Assembly: GCA_021800795.1 (NCBI GenBank)
Contig: JAJYYO010000001.1
Coordinates: forward strand, 62,001 to 126,000
Reading direction: 5' to 3'
Source: Pseudomonadota bacterium
GTDB taxonomy: Bacteria; Pseudomonadota; Gammaproteobacteria; Burkholderiales; Gallionellaceae
Length of the DNA stretch: 64,000 bases
Shown: positions 54,830 through 63,832 of the stretch, one piece after another
Layout of the letters: every line of letters begins with the position of its first letter
Numbering within the stretch: the stretch's first letter is position 1
Program-made: the position numbers and the translations under genes
The notes under the pieces: model-generated
Database searches by the model: none
Seen by the model: only the letters and a program-made list of their open reading frames with translations
What the model was told of the DNA's origin: nothing

Positions 54830-55887
54830 TGCCGGATGTGAAAAAGCATGTCGTGCTGAGTGAGACAGAGCGGCTAAGAAGGAAACGCTTCTTGTCAGCG
54901 ACACTCATTACCTGCATTGCTCTGGCCATGATAGGCGGCAGCCTGCATGTGGTCAGTCTGGGCTCAGTCCGTATGGGTGAAATGCGTGGTCTTGCCACAT
55001 ATAATCTTAAAGAAGAATCCACCCGCATTCGTGCTGCCGGCGAAGATATTGCGCTTCACGCCGAGAACGAAAGCAGGAAGGATGAGATCGCCGGTTATAC
55101 GGTAGCGCAGGCGGATGCACTGTTGCCTAAGGAACAGTGGAAACAACTGGATGAAATGGTTCTCATACCTGCGGGCAAATTTATCATGGGTACGGATTTG
55201 CCTAATGCCGATGCGGCTTCCCGCCCTCAGCATGTGGTGGATTTGAAGGCGTATCGCATCGACAAATATCTGGTAACCAATGCGCAATATGCAAGGTTTA
55301 TTGCCGCAACTGGACATCGCCCCCCATCAACCTGGAAAAATGGAAAAGCGCAGGACGGTACGTTGTTATTGCCGGTTACCATGGTGAACTGGTTTGACGC
55401 TCAAGCCTATGCAAAATGGGCAGGAAAGCGATTGCCTACCGAAGCGGAATGGGAGAAGGCGGCGCGCGGAACTGACGGCAGGCGCTGGCCCTGGGGCAAC
55501 GAAATGGATCCTTCCCGCCTGAATACCTATTACAACGTCGGGTCGGCCAGTCTCGTTACGACTTATGCCAACGGCGTCAGTCCCTATGGCGTTTATGACA
55601 TGGCCGGCAATGTGGATGAGTGGGTCGACAGTGACTTTCTGCCATATAAGGGAACGGATGCGCAGGCGGATGTTTTTCAGGGCAAGATTGCAAAAGTTCA
55701 AAACGCTCAGGATCAAGCCATGAAGGTAGCCGATCTGGTTCCTGTCAGTCGTCAATACAAGGTTTTACGGGGCGGTTCGTGGAAGGGTGACCCTTTCTCT
55801 ACCGCTACCTATCACAGAGATTATTCGTGGTCCAATTACGCATCTGATTTTTATGGCTTTCGCTGTGCTTCCAGTGTTGTAAATTAA
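54829..55887 (+). CDS. Membrane-anchored SUMF1-domain protein without FGE cysteines
   Basis: 352 residues. N-terminal helix (FLSATLITCIALAMIGGSL), a linker to about residue 105, then a complete SUMF1 domain: MVLIPAGKFIMGTD, YRIDKYLVTNAQYARFIAAT, KRLPTEAEWEKAARG, PYGVYDMAGNVDEWVDS, KVLRGGSWKGDPFSTATYHR. Formylglycine-generating enzymes need a Cys pair after GGSW; here no Cys is present. Related NirV-type SUMF1 proteins accompany denitrification genes. It likely plays a structural or metal-related role in the periplasm. Confidence 0.85.
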   Translation: MPDVKKHVVLSETERLRRKRFLSATLITCIALAMIGGSLHVVSLGSVRMGEMRGLATYNLKEESTRIRAAGEDIALHAENESRKDEIAGYTVAQADALLPKEQWKQLDEMVLIPAGKFIMGTDLPNADAASRPQHVVDLKAYRIDKYLVTNAQYARFIAATGHRPPSTWKNGKAQDGTLLLPVTMVNWFDAQAYAKWAGKRLPTEAEWEKAARGTDGRRWPWGNEMDPSRLNTYYNVGSASLVTTYANGVSPYGVYDMAGNVDEWVDSDFLPYKGTDAQADVFQGKIAKVQNAQDQAMKVADLVPVSRQYKVLRGGSWKGDPFSTATYHRDYSWSNYASDFYGFRCASSVVN

Positions 55888-55905
55888 AGGTTTTGACGGG
55901 AGTAT

Positions 55906-56151
55906 ATGATGTACAAATTTTTATTTAAAATTTCATTGTTAAGCTTTACTGTTGTTTCATCCGCTCAGGCGGCGGTTGACAGCTACCGTTTCGCACACGT
56001 TACCATCGCCACCCCCTGGTATATTTTCATATTTTTGTTGATGGGGGTGTTTGCTCCTTTTGTTTTAATGGCCGTGCTGGCTTGGCGAGTGGCGATCAGC
56101 AAATCAGCCCGAGAAACATCCGGTACTGCTCATAATCCTTCGGTAAAGTAG
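55906..56151 (+). CDS. Small secreted/membrane protein, unassigned
   Basis: 81 residues. Signal-like start (FKISLLSFTVVSSAQAAV) and a second helix (PWYIFIFLLMGVFAPFVLMA). Two ATGs in tandem (55906, 55909) follow GGGAG. No family recognised. Confidence 0.65.
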   Translation: MMYKFLFKISLLSFTVVSSAQAAVDSYRFAHVTIATPWYIFIFLLMGVFAPFVLMAVLAWRVAISKSARETSGTAHNPSVK

Positions 56152-56152
56152 A

Positions 56153-56545
56153 ATGCTGCAACTTATGAATTTGTTGGGAAAAGGGTCTTTTTTGCGTTTT
56201 TTCTGTGTCGTGCTGATTGCATCGATTTCCTTGTTGAGTATGCTGCCGGCTCAGGCGATTGAACAGTCTTCAGAAGGAGAAAGTGCACAGATATTGCAGG
56301 CATTCAACAAACAGCACAGGGAAACCGAGCATGCCAAATCGATAACCGATAAGGAAAAACAACGCATCATGTTTTTGATGGGGGTTGTGCTCTTCATTCT
56401 GGTTTTGATTACCGGCGGCTTAGGCCTGGCTATGGTTGTATACGGTAAACCTGTGTTTGTATCGCACATGCTGTTTGCCGGTCTGAGTGTCACGATGGCG
56501 ATCGCCCATGCGATTGTCGGTCTGGTGTGGTTTTATCCTTTCTAG
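56153..56545 (+). CDS. Membrane protein with signal and two helices, unassigned
   Basis: 130 residues. Leader SFLRFFCVVLIASISLLSML, a polar segment (ESAQILQAFNKQHRETEHAK) and helices IMFLMGVVLFILVLITGGLG and VSHMLFAGLSVTMAIAHAIV. The His-containing last helix is notable, since HAIVGLVWF could bind haem, but this is weak. One base after the previous stop. Confidence 0.65.
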   Translation: MLQLMNLLGKGSFLRFFCVVLIASISLLSMLPAQAIEQSSEGESAQILQAFNKQHRETEHAKSITDKEKQRIMFLMGVVLFILVLITGGLGLAMVVYGKPVFVSHMLFAGLSVTMAIAHAIVGLVWFYPF

Positions 56546-56671
56546 CGGCCTGTAACCGTCGCATATATCCGATGGTTTTCAGGCAGGCTGGCATTGTCCG
56601 CATAACAGACCTCAATCTGTATCCGGCGAAAATCCATTATACTTTCGCGCTTTAATCAGCCAAGATACACT

Positions 56672-59308
56672 ATGTCACAAGCCCAGACACCCGGCCTGAA
56701 TTCAGGCGTTTCCAGCCTGGCTTCGTGGTGGTGGGTAGTGGTATTTTTTTACGGCCTTTCCGGGTTTACCAGCTTGGCCCTGGAAGTGCTCTGGTCGCGC
56801 ATGTTATCCATGCAATTCGGCGTCAGCATCTTCGGCGTAGTGCTCACGGTCGCCGCGTTCATGATCGGCCTGGGGCTTGGCAGTCTGGCGGGCGTGAGAT
56901 GGGCCAGGCAAAACAAACAACCATTGGTTGTATTTGCCGCACTTGAGATGGCAATCGCGCTGTACGCCTTGCTGTTGCCGGGCTTGCTTCACCGGATGAG
57001 CGCCTGGCTGGAAAATATTTCCGGCCATCTGTCATTGACTCAATGGTATCTGCTGCAAGGCGCCGAGGCGCTGGGTTTGCTGCTGATTCCGGCCTTTGCA
57101 ATGGGTGTGGGGTTCGCGCTGGTGCTGAAGGTGGTTGACCGCACGCCGCTGTCCCTGGGAAAGCTGTATGGCTTGAACACGATAGGCGGTGCGGCCGGCG
57201 CGCTTTTTCCGTTGTGGAGCCTGCCGGCATTGGGCTGGGTCGATTCGGTGAGAATTGTTGCCGTGCTGGGCTTCGTGGTCGGCGGCGCGGCGTTGTTTTC
57301 ATCTAAATTTGCCCGTTTCGGTCAGGACGCATCCTCTCAAGCAGGATCGCCGCGCCCGCCTTTATTCGCGCTGATGATTTATGCGGGTATCGGCGCCGGC
57401 AGTATCATGCTGGAAATCGGCTGGGTGCGTCTGTACGGCATGATCATGCTGCGCACCGAGTATGTGCTCGGCGTGATTCTGGCTGTCTTTCTGCTCGGCA
57501 TCGCGCTGGGCAGCCTGTTGTTGCCGCGCACGAAAAAATTCCTGGTGTATCTGATGCCTTTTCTGGCGGGCGGCGGGGTGCTGCTGGGGTTGTGGCTGCT
57601 GCCTGCCGCATCCGCCTGGGTGGAGGAGAGCCAGTTCCAGTCGTTTTTTGGCGCTATCTGCTCGCAAGCGCTGATGGTCGGGCTGTTTACGCTGCCGGTC
57701 ACGCTGGTTCTGGGCGCCTGGCTGCCCTTGTTGGCCCATCGCCATGAGGATGCAGAGGCGAGCGGCGTATGGCTATACGGCGCCAACTGTCTGGGCGGGG
57801 GGCTCGGCGCCGGACTTGCCTGTCTGCTTGTTATTCCCCTGTTCGGCAGCGCGGCGATGGTCGCCATTGCAGGGTTGGTTATTGCGGCTTTTGGCTTGAT
57901 TTTTGTCAAGTCGCGATGGGTCTGGCCGGGTTTCGCTGTCATGTTATTGCTTGCATGGCCGCTGCGCAATATGCCGCCGGTACATGAATTGTTGCCGAAA
58001 GTCGAAGCAGGCAGCCGGAATCTTTACCTGTACGAAGACGCGATTTCATTGACGCATGTGGTGCAGCATCAGGATGGTCAGCGCGTCCTGCTGAGCGATT
58101 TGCAGCGCATGGATGCCTCCACTGATCCCGATGCGGTACAGATTCAGATGGATCAGGCAAGGCTGGCGCTGCTGCTGCATCGGGCGCCGCACAGCGTGCT
58201 GTTTCTCGGGCTGGGAACCGGAATTTCGATGGCAGGAGCGATTCCTTTCCCGGACTTGCATCGCAGTGCGGTGGAGCTCTCTCAGGGGGCGATATTCGCT
58301 GCCGGGCATTGGTTTTCTGAGGTAAACGGCCATATCACGGATCAGGCGCAAATATATCGGGACGATGCCAGGCACTACCTGAATACCACAGATCACAGTT
58401 ACGACGTGATCATCGGTGACTTGTTCCATCCCGATCTGGCAGGCATGGGTTCCTTGTTGTCCGTGCAGCAGTTTCAGAGGGCGAAAAACCACCTGACTGC
58501 TGACGGGGTATTTATTCAGTGGCTGGCGCTCAACCAGTTCGATATTCAATCGCTGCAGGTGGTGCTGCGCAGTTTCAAGCAGGTGTTTCCGGATGCACAA
58601 TTGTTTATGGATGGCATGCATCTGGCGCTGGTAGGCCCCCGGCATACCCTGTCTGTGGCCAGCGTGATGCAGGAGAATCTACAGCGTATGACAGCGCAGG
58701 GGCAAAGTCTGGCTACCGGTGGCGAAGGGGTGTGGACTTGGCTGGGCCGTTATTGGGGGCCGATTCCCGACAGCAGCGGCCCGGTTCAGGACGAGTGGCT
58801 GCCTTTTATCGAATACAATTTGCCGCGAGCGCGTTATGACGGAAGCGTCAACCTGGCTGATCTGATGATGTGGTTGTTGCAGCTTCATCCTGATGCCGGA
58901 GCGGCTGTGAACATATTGGGCATAGGTGCGGATGAAAAGAGCCGGTTCGGTCGTGCTTATGTGGCAACCGAACTGACTGTGCGTGCGTGGATCGCATCGA
59001 TTCAGGGCGATGAAGCCAAATCGGTCAAATTGATCTGGCTGGCCTATCAGGCGAATCCGCAGGATCGCTGGATTGCCAACGCACTTGCTGATAGTATGAT
59101 GCAGTCGCGGTCAGCGGCGGGCGAGCAGGGGCTGAGCGCGCGCGAGGCATTGCAGCGCATTCTGAAAATCGATCCCGAGCATGTGGGCGCATTGCGCGCA
59201 CTGTGGCATCTGGAGCGGTCTGCGGGCAATATGCAGGAGGCGGAACACTATCGTTTACGCCTGCTTGCCGTGTCCCCGCTGGACTGTGAGGCGAATGGCG
59301 CTTCATGA
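56672..59308 (+). CDS. Polytopic membrane protein fused to a spermidine synthase-like domain
   Basis: 878 residues. About 12 N-terminal helices (SGFTSLALEVLWSRMLSMQF, FMIGLGLGSLAGVRWARQNK) with LYGLNTIGGAAGALFPLW, then a SpeE-like methyltransferase fold near residues 500-660 (VLFLGLGTGISMAGAIPF, YRDDARHYLNTTDHSYDVII) and a C-terminal TPR-like region. The SAM/dcSAM loop is GLGTG instead of GGGDG, so normal aminopropyl transfer is doubtful. Such fusions are widespread and unassigned. It ends in an ATGA overlap with ccoG, so it may belong to oxidase maturation. Confidence 0.85.
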   Translation: MSQAQTPGLNSGVSSLASWWWVVVFFYGLSGFTSLALEVLWSRMLSMQFGVSIFGVVLTVAAFMIGLGLGSLAGVRWARQNKQPLVVFAALEMAIALYALLLPGLLHRMSAWLENISGHLSLTQWYLLQGAEALGLLLIPAFAMGVGFALVLKVVDRTPLSLGKLYGLNTIGGAAGALFPLWSLPALGWVDSVRIVAVLGFVVGGAALFSSKFARFGQDASSQAGSPRPPLFALMIYAGIGAGSIMLEIGWVRLYGMIMLRTEYVLGVILAVFLLGIALGSLLLPRTKKFLVYLMPFLAGGGVLLGLWLLPAASAWVEESQFQSFFGAICSQALMVGLFTLPVTLVLGAWLPLLAHRHEDAEASGVWLYGANCLGGGLGAGLACLLVIPLFGSAAMVAIAGLVIAAFGLIFVKSRWVWPGFAVMLLLAWPLRNMPPVHELLPKVEAGSRNLYLYEDAISLTHVVQHQDGQRVLLSDLQRMDASTDPDAVQIQMDQARLALLLHRAPHSVLFLGLGTGISMAGAIPFPDLHRSAVELSQGAIFAAGHWFSEVNGHITDQAQIYRDDARHYLNTTDHSYDVIIGDLFHPDLAGMGSLLSVQQFQRAKNHLTADGVFIQWLALNQFDIQSLQVVLRSFKQVFPDAQLFMDGMHLALVGPRHTLSVASVMQENLQRMTAQGQSLATGGEGVWTWLGRYWGPIPDSSGPVQDEWLPFIEYNLPRARYDGSVNLADLMMWLLQLHPDAGAAVNILGIGADEKSRFGRAYVATELTVRAWIASIQGDEAKSVKLIWLAYQANPQDRWIANALADSMMQSRSAAGEQGLSAREALQRILKIDPEHVGALRALWHLERSAGNMQEAEHYRLRLLAVSPLDCEANGAS

Positions 59309-60648
59309 GTTCATTGAGTGAGGATTCTAAGGGAAACATGTCATCTGCTATCAATAAAGCGCTGTCTTCCATACCGGTCAAAGTCGTCAATACCGGGGCA
59401 AAGCCGAGCAATTTCAAATTAAAGCGGCGTACCGTTCAGATCGCCATTCTGATCCTGCTGGTGATCATTCCGGTATCGGGGCTGTTTCGCATCGATCCGG
59501 AAAATGGCGCGCTGGTGGTGCTGGGCTGGCAGATATGGTTTGCCGATTTCTTTCTGATATCCGGCCTGTGGATCATGATTGCCAGCGCATTGGTCGCGCT
59601 ATATTCGCTGGCGGGAACCGTAGTCTGCGGTTGGGCATGCCCGCAGAATACGCTGGCGGAGTGGGCCAATCACATGACCCACAAATTGCTGGGCAAACGC
59701 GCCGAAGTCAGTTTGAACGGCGAGGCGCCCAAGGTGGCGGCTGCCAAGAACACGGTTCTGAACTGGTCGCTGCTGGGACTCTCATTTGCAGGTGCGTCGA
59801 TGTTTTTTGCGCTGCTGCCCTTGTTGTATTTTTATCCGCCGGATGTGGTGTGGTCATTTATCATTTTCAGGCCGGATACCAGGCTGGCCGGTTCCCTGTA
59901 CTGGATTTATTTTGTGTGGGTGCTGATGATCCTGCTGGACATTTCTGTGCTCAGGCATTTCTGGTGTCGTTTTGCCTGTGTGTACAAGGTCTGGCAACAT
60001 TCGTTCAAGACCAAGGAAACCTTGCATGTGCTATACGATGCCAGCCGGTCTGACGAATGCGCGAAATGCAATTATTGCGTGACGACCTGCTTTATCGATC
60101 TTGATCCGCGCAAGACGCAGATTTATGACAGCTGCATCAATTGCGGCGACTGCATCGATGCCTGCAACACCTTGCAGTCCAAAAAAGGCAAGGCAGGCTT
60201 GTTGCGGTTTGAGTTCGGCCAGCGTGCGCAGACGCGTGCAAAAACCTTTCGCGACAATTCCATCCTGTTGTTGTCCAGAATGCGCTGGACTGCGCCCATC
60301 GCATTGCTGGGCATTGTGATGTTTTCTTGGGGGGTCTGGTCGTACCAGCCCTATCACCTCTCCGTAGGATATTTGAAAACGGCGCATAATCAATCTGCAC
60401 GTGATTACCGCATCGAAGTTTCCAACAAGCGTTATCGTCCGGCACAATTGAGCGTGTCGGTGGAAGGGTTGCCACAGGATGGTTACACGCTGAACAGCAG
60501 CAGGGTGAATCTGGCATCGGTAGGGCGCTCATCGGTATTCCTGACGGTGTCGCAAAAGTTGCAACACGGGATCCATCCTTTTGTGGTAGTGGTACGTTCC
60601 AATGATGGCTGGATCGGTCGCTTCAATCTTCAACATTTTGTCGAATAA
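59305..60648 (+). CDS. ccoG: CcoG/FixG/RdxA-like ferredoxin membrane protein
   Basis: 447 residues with several helices and the redox motif VCGWACPQNTLAEW. Two 4Fe-4S clusters are encoded by CAKCNYCVTTCFIDLDPRKT and CINCGDCIDACNTLQ. The C-terminal immunoglobulin-like domain (YRIEVSNKRYRPAQLSVSVE) is typical. CcoG reduces Cu(II) during cbb3 oxidase assembly. A second in-frame ATG (59338) is possible. Confidence 0.92.
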   Translation: MSSLSEDSKGNMSSAINKALSSIPVKVVNTGAKPSNFKLKRRTVQIAILILLVIIPVSGLFRIDPENGALVVLGWQIWFADFFLISGLWIMIASALVALYSLAGTVVCGWACPQNTLAEWANHMTHKLLGKRAEVSLNGEAPKVAAAKNTVLNWSLLGLSFAGASMFFALLPLLYFYPPDVVWSFIIFRPDTRLAGSLYWIYFVWVLMILLDISVLRHFWCRFACVYKVWQHSFKTKETLHVLYDASRSDECAKCNYCVTTCFIDLDPRKTQIYDSCINCGDCIDACNTLQSKKGKAGLLRFEFGQRAQTRAKTFRDNSILLLSRMRWTAPIALLGIVMFSWGVWSYQPYHLSVGYLKTAHNQSARDYRIEVSNKRYRPAQLSVSVEGLPQDGYTLNSSRVNLASVGRSSVFLTVSQKLQHGIHPFVVVVRSNDGWIGRFNLQHFVE

Positions 60649-60657
60649 GGGAGAACT

Positions 60658-61077
60658 ATGATGGAGCAGCAAATAAAGGCAGTTGAACTGGCGAAAGAAC
60701 CCACAACCTGGGGTGAGCTTCGCCGTGATAATTTCGGTTACGCATCGAATGAAGAACGTCTGGAAAAGCGAGGCATGGAAGACTGGGAGCTGGTCGAGAA
60801 GATTCCGGAATCGCAGCTTAAGGTTCCGTACTGGTTCTGGGCAGTGGTGGCGATCGTGTTGCTGGTGGGTGTGGGCCTGAGTTTCCCCTTCTGGGGGCTG
60901 CGTCCGGGTGTGGTGGTGAACTGGCGTGACTGGGTAAAGGACCCGGGATTTTTGGGCTCTCTGGTGTATATCGCGGCGGCAGGTGCGTTCGTCTGGTACA
61001 TGGTCAATATGTATGGATCGTCCAGCGCAGGCAGACTGGATTCGGACAAGACCGGGCAGGGCAGCAAGCAGGGGTAA
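60658..61077 (+). CDS. Single/double-helix membrane protein, haem-less CcoP-anchor-like
   Basis: 139 residues. Hydrophilic start, then VPYWFWAVVAIVLLVGVGLS and FPFWGLRPG, resembling the CcoP anchor and the 52309 protein. A second helix (GSLVYIAAAGAFVWYMVNMY) follows. No haem motif. GGGAG ribosome site; two tandem ATGs (60658 and 60661). Confidence 0.7.
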   Translation: MMEQQIKAVELAKEPTTWGELRRDNFGYASNEERLEKRGMEDWELVEKIPESQLKVPYWFWAVVAIVLLVGVGLSFPFWGLRPGVVVNWRDWVKDPGFLGSLVYIAAAGAFVWYMVNMYGSSSAGRLDSDKTGQGSKQG

Positions 61078-61278
61078 GCTGTCGGGCTGTCAACAGCGGG
61101 TTTTCATCAAGGCTGCCATCCTGTGATGCGCCGCTGGGATTCTTCGTCCGTGCTCCGGTTGTCCGGTCGTTCAAGCGGCGCTGATTTTAACGCGGCTCGC
61201 CGCCTGAATTCTCTTAAAAAAGTCGCACTTCAGCGTTGAGTCCGCCCGGTTTTTTATTTCACATTTGAGGTGTTTATC

Positions 61279-61464
61279 TTGAAGCTGCCGTTGCTTATTG
61301 TTTATATGATTATTGCATTCAACATCACCGCCTTCACCCTGCTGTTGCAACTGGATTGGCTGATTTACCATTCGATCCCCGCCAAAGTCATCGCATGGGC
61401 ATTGACCATAGGCTCATGGGCATTGGCGTACATTAAACGCGATCAATTTATCACCTTGTTTTGA
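61279..61464 (+). CDS. Small two-helix membrane protein
   Basis: About 61 residues from TTG 61279, with GAGG ten bases upstream. Helices LPLLIVYMIIAFNITAFTLL and PAKVIAWALTIGSWALAYI. No family recognised. It precedes the SCO gene. Confidence 0.5.
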   Translation: MKLPLLIVYMIIAFNITAFTLLLQLDWLIYHSIPAKVIAWALTIGSWALAYIKRDQFITLF

Positions 61465-61495
61465 TGCAGAACTGGATATGCCGGAGAGTTATGTG

Positions 61496-62074
61496 ATGCG
61501 TAGTCTGTTTCTGATATTTTTGCTGCTGGGCGCGTGCAATGAACAAGAAATGCCTTCGCCATACCACGCCATAGACGTTACCTGGCAGCACACGCACGCC
61601 GATTTTTTGCTGAATGATTTCAATGGCAAGCCCCATAATCTGCTGGATTTCAGAGGTAAAGTGGTCGTGTTGTTTTTCGGTTATACCCACTGTCCCGAGG
61701 TTTGCCCCACCACGCTGGCCGATCTGGCGCAGGTCATGCGTCTGTTGGGTAAGGATGCCGGCCGGGTGCAGGTGCTGTTTGTCACGCTCGACCCTGAACG
61801 GGATACGCCTGCGCTGCTCGCCAGATATGTGACATCCTTTGATCCCGCATTTCTGGGCTTGTATGGTGATGCAGCATCGACGGCGAAAGCGGCCAAATCG
61901 TTCGGCGTGAACTATGTAAAACAGTATGACAAGCACGGCGGCTACACGCTGGATCATACCGATGGCATTTATTTGCTGGGTACCCGAGGCAAGCCGCTGC
62001 TGATGGCCCCATACGGGCAGCCCGCTGAAAAAATGGCGCAGGATATAAGGCTGCTGTTGTCCATCAACCAGTAG
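61496..62074 (+). CDS. SCO1/SenC-type copper chaperone
   Basis: 192 residues from ATG 61496 with GGAGAG upstream; ATG 61478 is an alternative. Lipoprotein signal LIFLLLGACN. The copper site CPEVCPTT and the distal His in YTLDHTDGIYLL are intact. It delivers copper or reduces thiols for haem-copper oxidase assembly, consistent with the cluster. Confidence 0.92.
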   Translation: MRSLFLIFLLLGACNEQEMPSPYHAIDVTWQHTHADFLLNDFNGKPHNLLDFRGKVVVLFFGYTHCPEVCPTTLADLAQVMRLLGKDAGRVQVLFVTLDPERDTPALLARYVTSFDPAFLGLYGDAASTAKAAKSFGVNYVKQYDKHGGYTLDHTDGIYLLGTRGKPLLMAPYGQPAEKMAQDIRLLLSINQ

Positions 62075-62152
62075 GTTCAAGTTTAAGTTCAATGACAGTG
62101 AGCTGTGCTGTACAATTTCAAAATTAACTTGCATGAGCGGACTGACTTTAAA

Positions 62153-63595
62153 ATGAATAATTGGTTTTCACGAATTCCCAAAGAATATTGGGCCTATCTC
62201 GCACTTGCGTTCTGGGGTGGTCTGGTATTCATGTTGTTGAACAAAACAATTTACGGGCTGGATGAAGGCGCCGCACACGCCCTGTTGCTGGTATGGTCGG
62301 TAGCCGATGGTGTGGTCAGTTCAATCGTCACGCTGGGATTGCCCGATTTCCGTACGCTGTTCTTCATTCCTGCCGGTGTGTTATGGACAGGCAACGTGCT
62401 CGCTGCAAAGCTGGCTACCATGCTGGTCATGGCCGTTGCAGTGTGGGCCTTGCATAGATGGCGGCTGCTTGGCAGGGATGCCGAGTCATCCCTGCTGGCA
62501 ACGGGTTTGTTGTTGATTTCTCCGCTGGCGTTGAGTCAAATCGACAGCATGTCCGTCGCGCCATTCCTGCTGTTTACCTTTGCGCTGGGGGTTTGGGCGG
62601 ACAAGAATTACCGTGATGCGAAACTGGCATTCGGCGGCATGTATTTTGCCCAGATTTTTTTATGTCTGGTCGGCATCACGCTGCATCCTGTGGGATTTGC
62701 CTATCCGCTGGCCCTGCTGTGGACATGGTACAGAAATCCGATAGACAGGAAACATCGGAACTATTTGTTCACAGGCATCGCCGCTGTGATCATTATCGCG
62801 CTGGCATTAACTTCGGGATGGCGGCATGTGGCGTGGTTCATGAACCCGATCAAGGCGCTGTCGGACACGCTGCTTGGGACGGATAGCGACATGGGGGTTG
62901 CCCGATGGATAACCGGTATCGGCGTGTTATGCATCCTGCTGTGGGTGCTTTTGAAGCAGGCGGCGAATCTGTGGGCGGACATGCTGGGGCGTATTCTTGT
63001 GCTGGCACTAGCCATCGGCCTGCTGTGCGGCGATCAAATCTTTGGCGTCATTGCCCTGGTGATCTGTTTGTATTGGGGCCTGCCTTTGTTGTTGAGCAGA
63101 CCGGTTAATCCGCAAAGCGGGTTCTGGGGGCAGCGCGGTCTGGCCCTGGTCGTGGTTTTCGCTGTTTCCACCGCCTTCATGATCAATGACAAGGCGCGTT
63201 ATCAGACGATGTTGACGGGCGAACTTTCTCAGCGCGACAGCTTGATCAAGGCGCTGGCGGAGGATGGCGGCTATTTTCTGAAAGATGAACCGGTACAGGA
63301 CAATCAGGACAAGGCTGCCAAAAAACGGCTGCGTGTGGCGAGTCAGTGGCCCGGCCTCACCATGTTGGCCTGTAAGTGTGACGCACTCCCCCTGCCGCCG
63401 GATGCGCGCGATAGTGCAGCCCTGCTGGCGATGTTGCGCGGTGTCGATTATCTGGTGTTCGACCCGCACAATCCGGATAACAGTTCGCTCTCGCACAATC
63501 TCGCCACGATGGATGCGGGGCTGGTGGAAACGGTTGATTTGAAGCCGGGCGGAGTAATCGTTCTGGTCAGAAAACGCGCGCAACCGGTGAAGTAG
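62153..63595 (+). CDS. Polytopic glycosyltransferase-like (ArnT/PMT type) membrane protein
   Basis: About 480 residues from ATG 62153 (MNNWFSRIPKEYWAYLALAF). Roughly ten helices and a small C-terminal soluble domain (YLVFDPHNPDNSSLSHNL). An acidic motif after the first helix (YGLDEGAAHALLL) recalls the catalytic Asp of GT-C enzymes. Weak ribosome site. It may act on cell-envelope glycans; it is not obviously part of the oxidase cluster. Confidence 0.6.
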   Translation: MNNWFSRIPKEYWAYLALAFWGGLVFMLLNKTIYGLDEGAAHALLLVWSVADGVVSSIVTLGLPDFRTLFFIPAGVLWTGNVLAAKLATMLVMAVAVWALHRWRLLGRDAESSLLATGLLLISPLALSQIDSMSVAPFLLFTFALGVWADKNYRDAKLAFGGMYFAQIFLCLVGITLHPVGFAYPLALLWTWYRNPIDRKHRNYLFTGIAAVIIIALALTSGWRHVAWFMNPIKALSDTLLGTDSDMGVARWITGIGVLCILLWVLLKQAANLWADMLGRILVLALAIGLLCGDQIFGVIALVICLYWGLPLLLSRPVNPQSGFWGQRGLALVVVFAVSTAFMINDKARYQTMLTGELSQRDSLIKALAEDGGYFLKDEPVQDNQDKAAKKRLRVASQWPGLTMLACKCDALPLPPDARDSAALLAMLRGVDYLVFDPHNPDNSSLSHNLATMDAGLVETVDLKPGGVIVLVRKRAQPVK

Positions 63596-63600
63596 AAAAA

Positions 63601-63801
63601 ATGATAGTCGAAATTCTGATTTTCCTGATTGCGGGGGTAGGCGCGTTGTTCATAACGGGCTTTTCGGTGCATATGCTCACCGGTGGACTGATCAGCCAGG
63701 AACTTGAGAATCAGGTTATTTTCATCGTTTGTTCGATTGTTTTTTGCATCATTGCCTATATGGCCTGGGATGTCATACAGAGGCGCACCGGAAAAAAATA
63801 G
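63601..63801 (+). CDS. Two-helix membrane protein, unassigned
   Basis: 66 residues (IVEILIFLIAGVGALFITGF, ENQVIFIVCSIVFCIIAYMA), basic C-terminus QRRTGKK. Starts 5 bases after the previous stop, so probably translated with it. No family recognised. Confidence 0.6.
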   Translation: MIVEILIFLIAGVGALFITGFSVHMLTGGLISQELENQVIFIVCSIVFCIIAYMAWDVIQRRTGKK

Positions 63802-63832
63802 CGCGCCTGATCAAATCGGCCTGTCGGCAAAA

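Noticed and set aside
54829-55887. Active formylglycine-generating enzyme
   Set aside because: The cysteine pair after GGSW is absent and no sulfatase gene is nearby.
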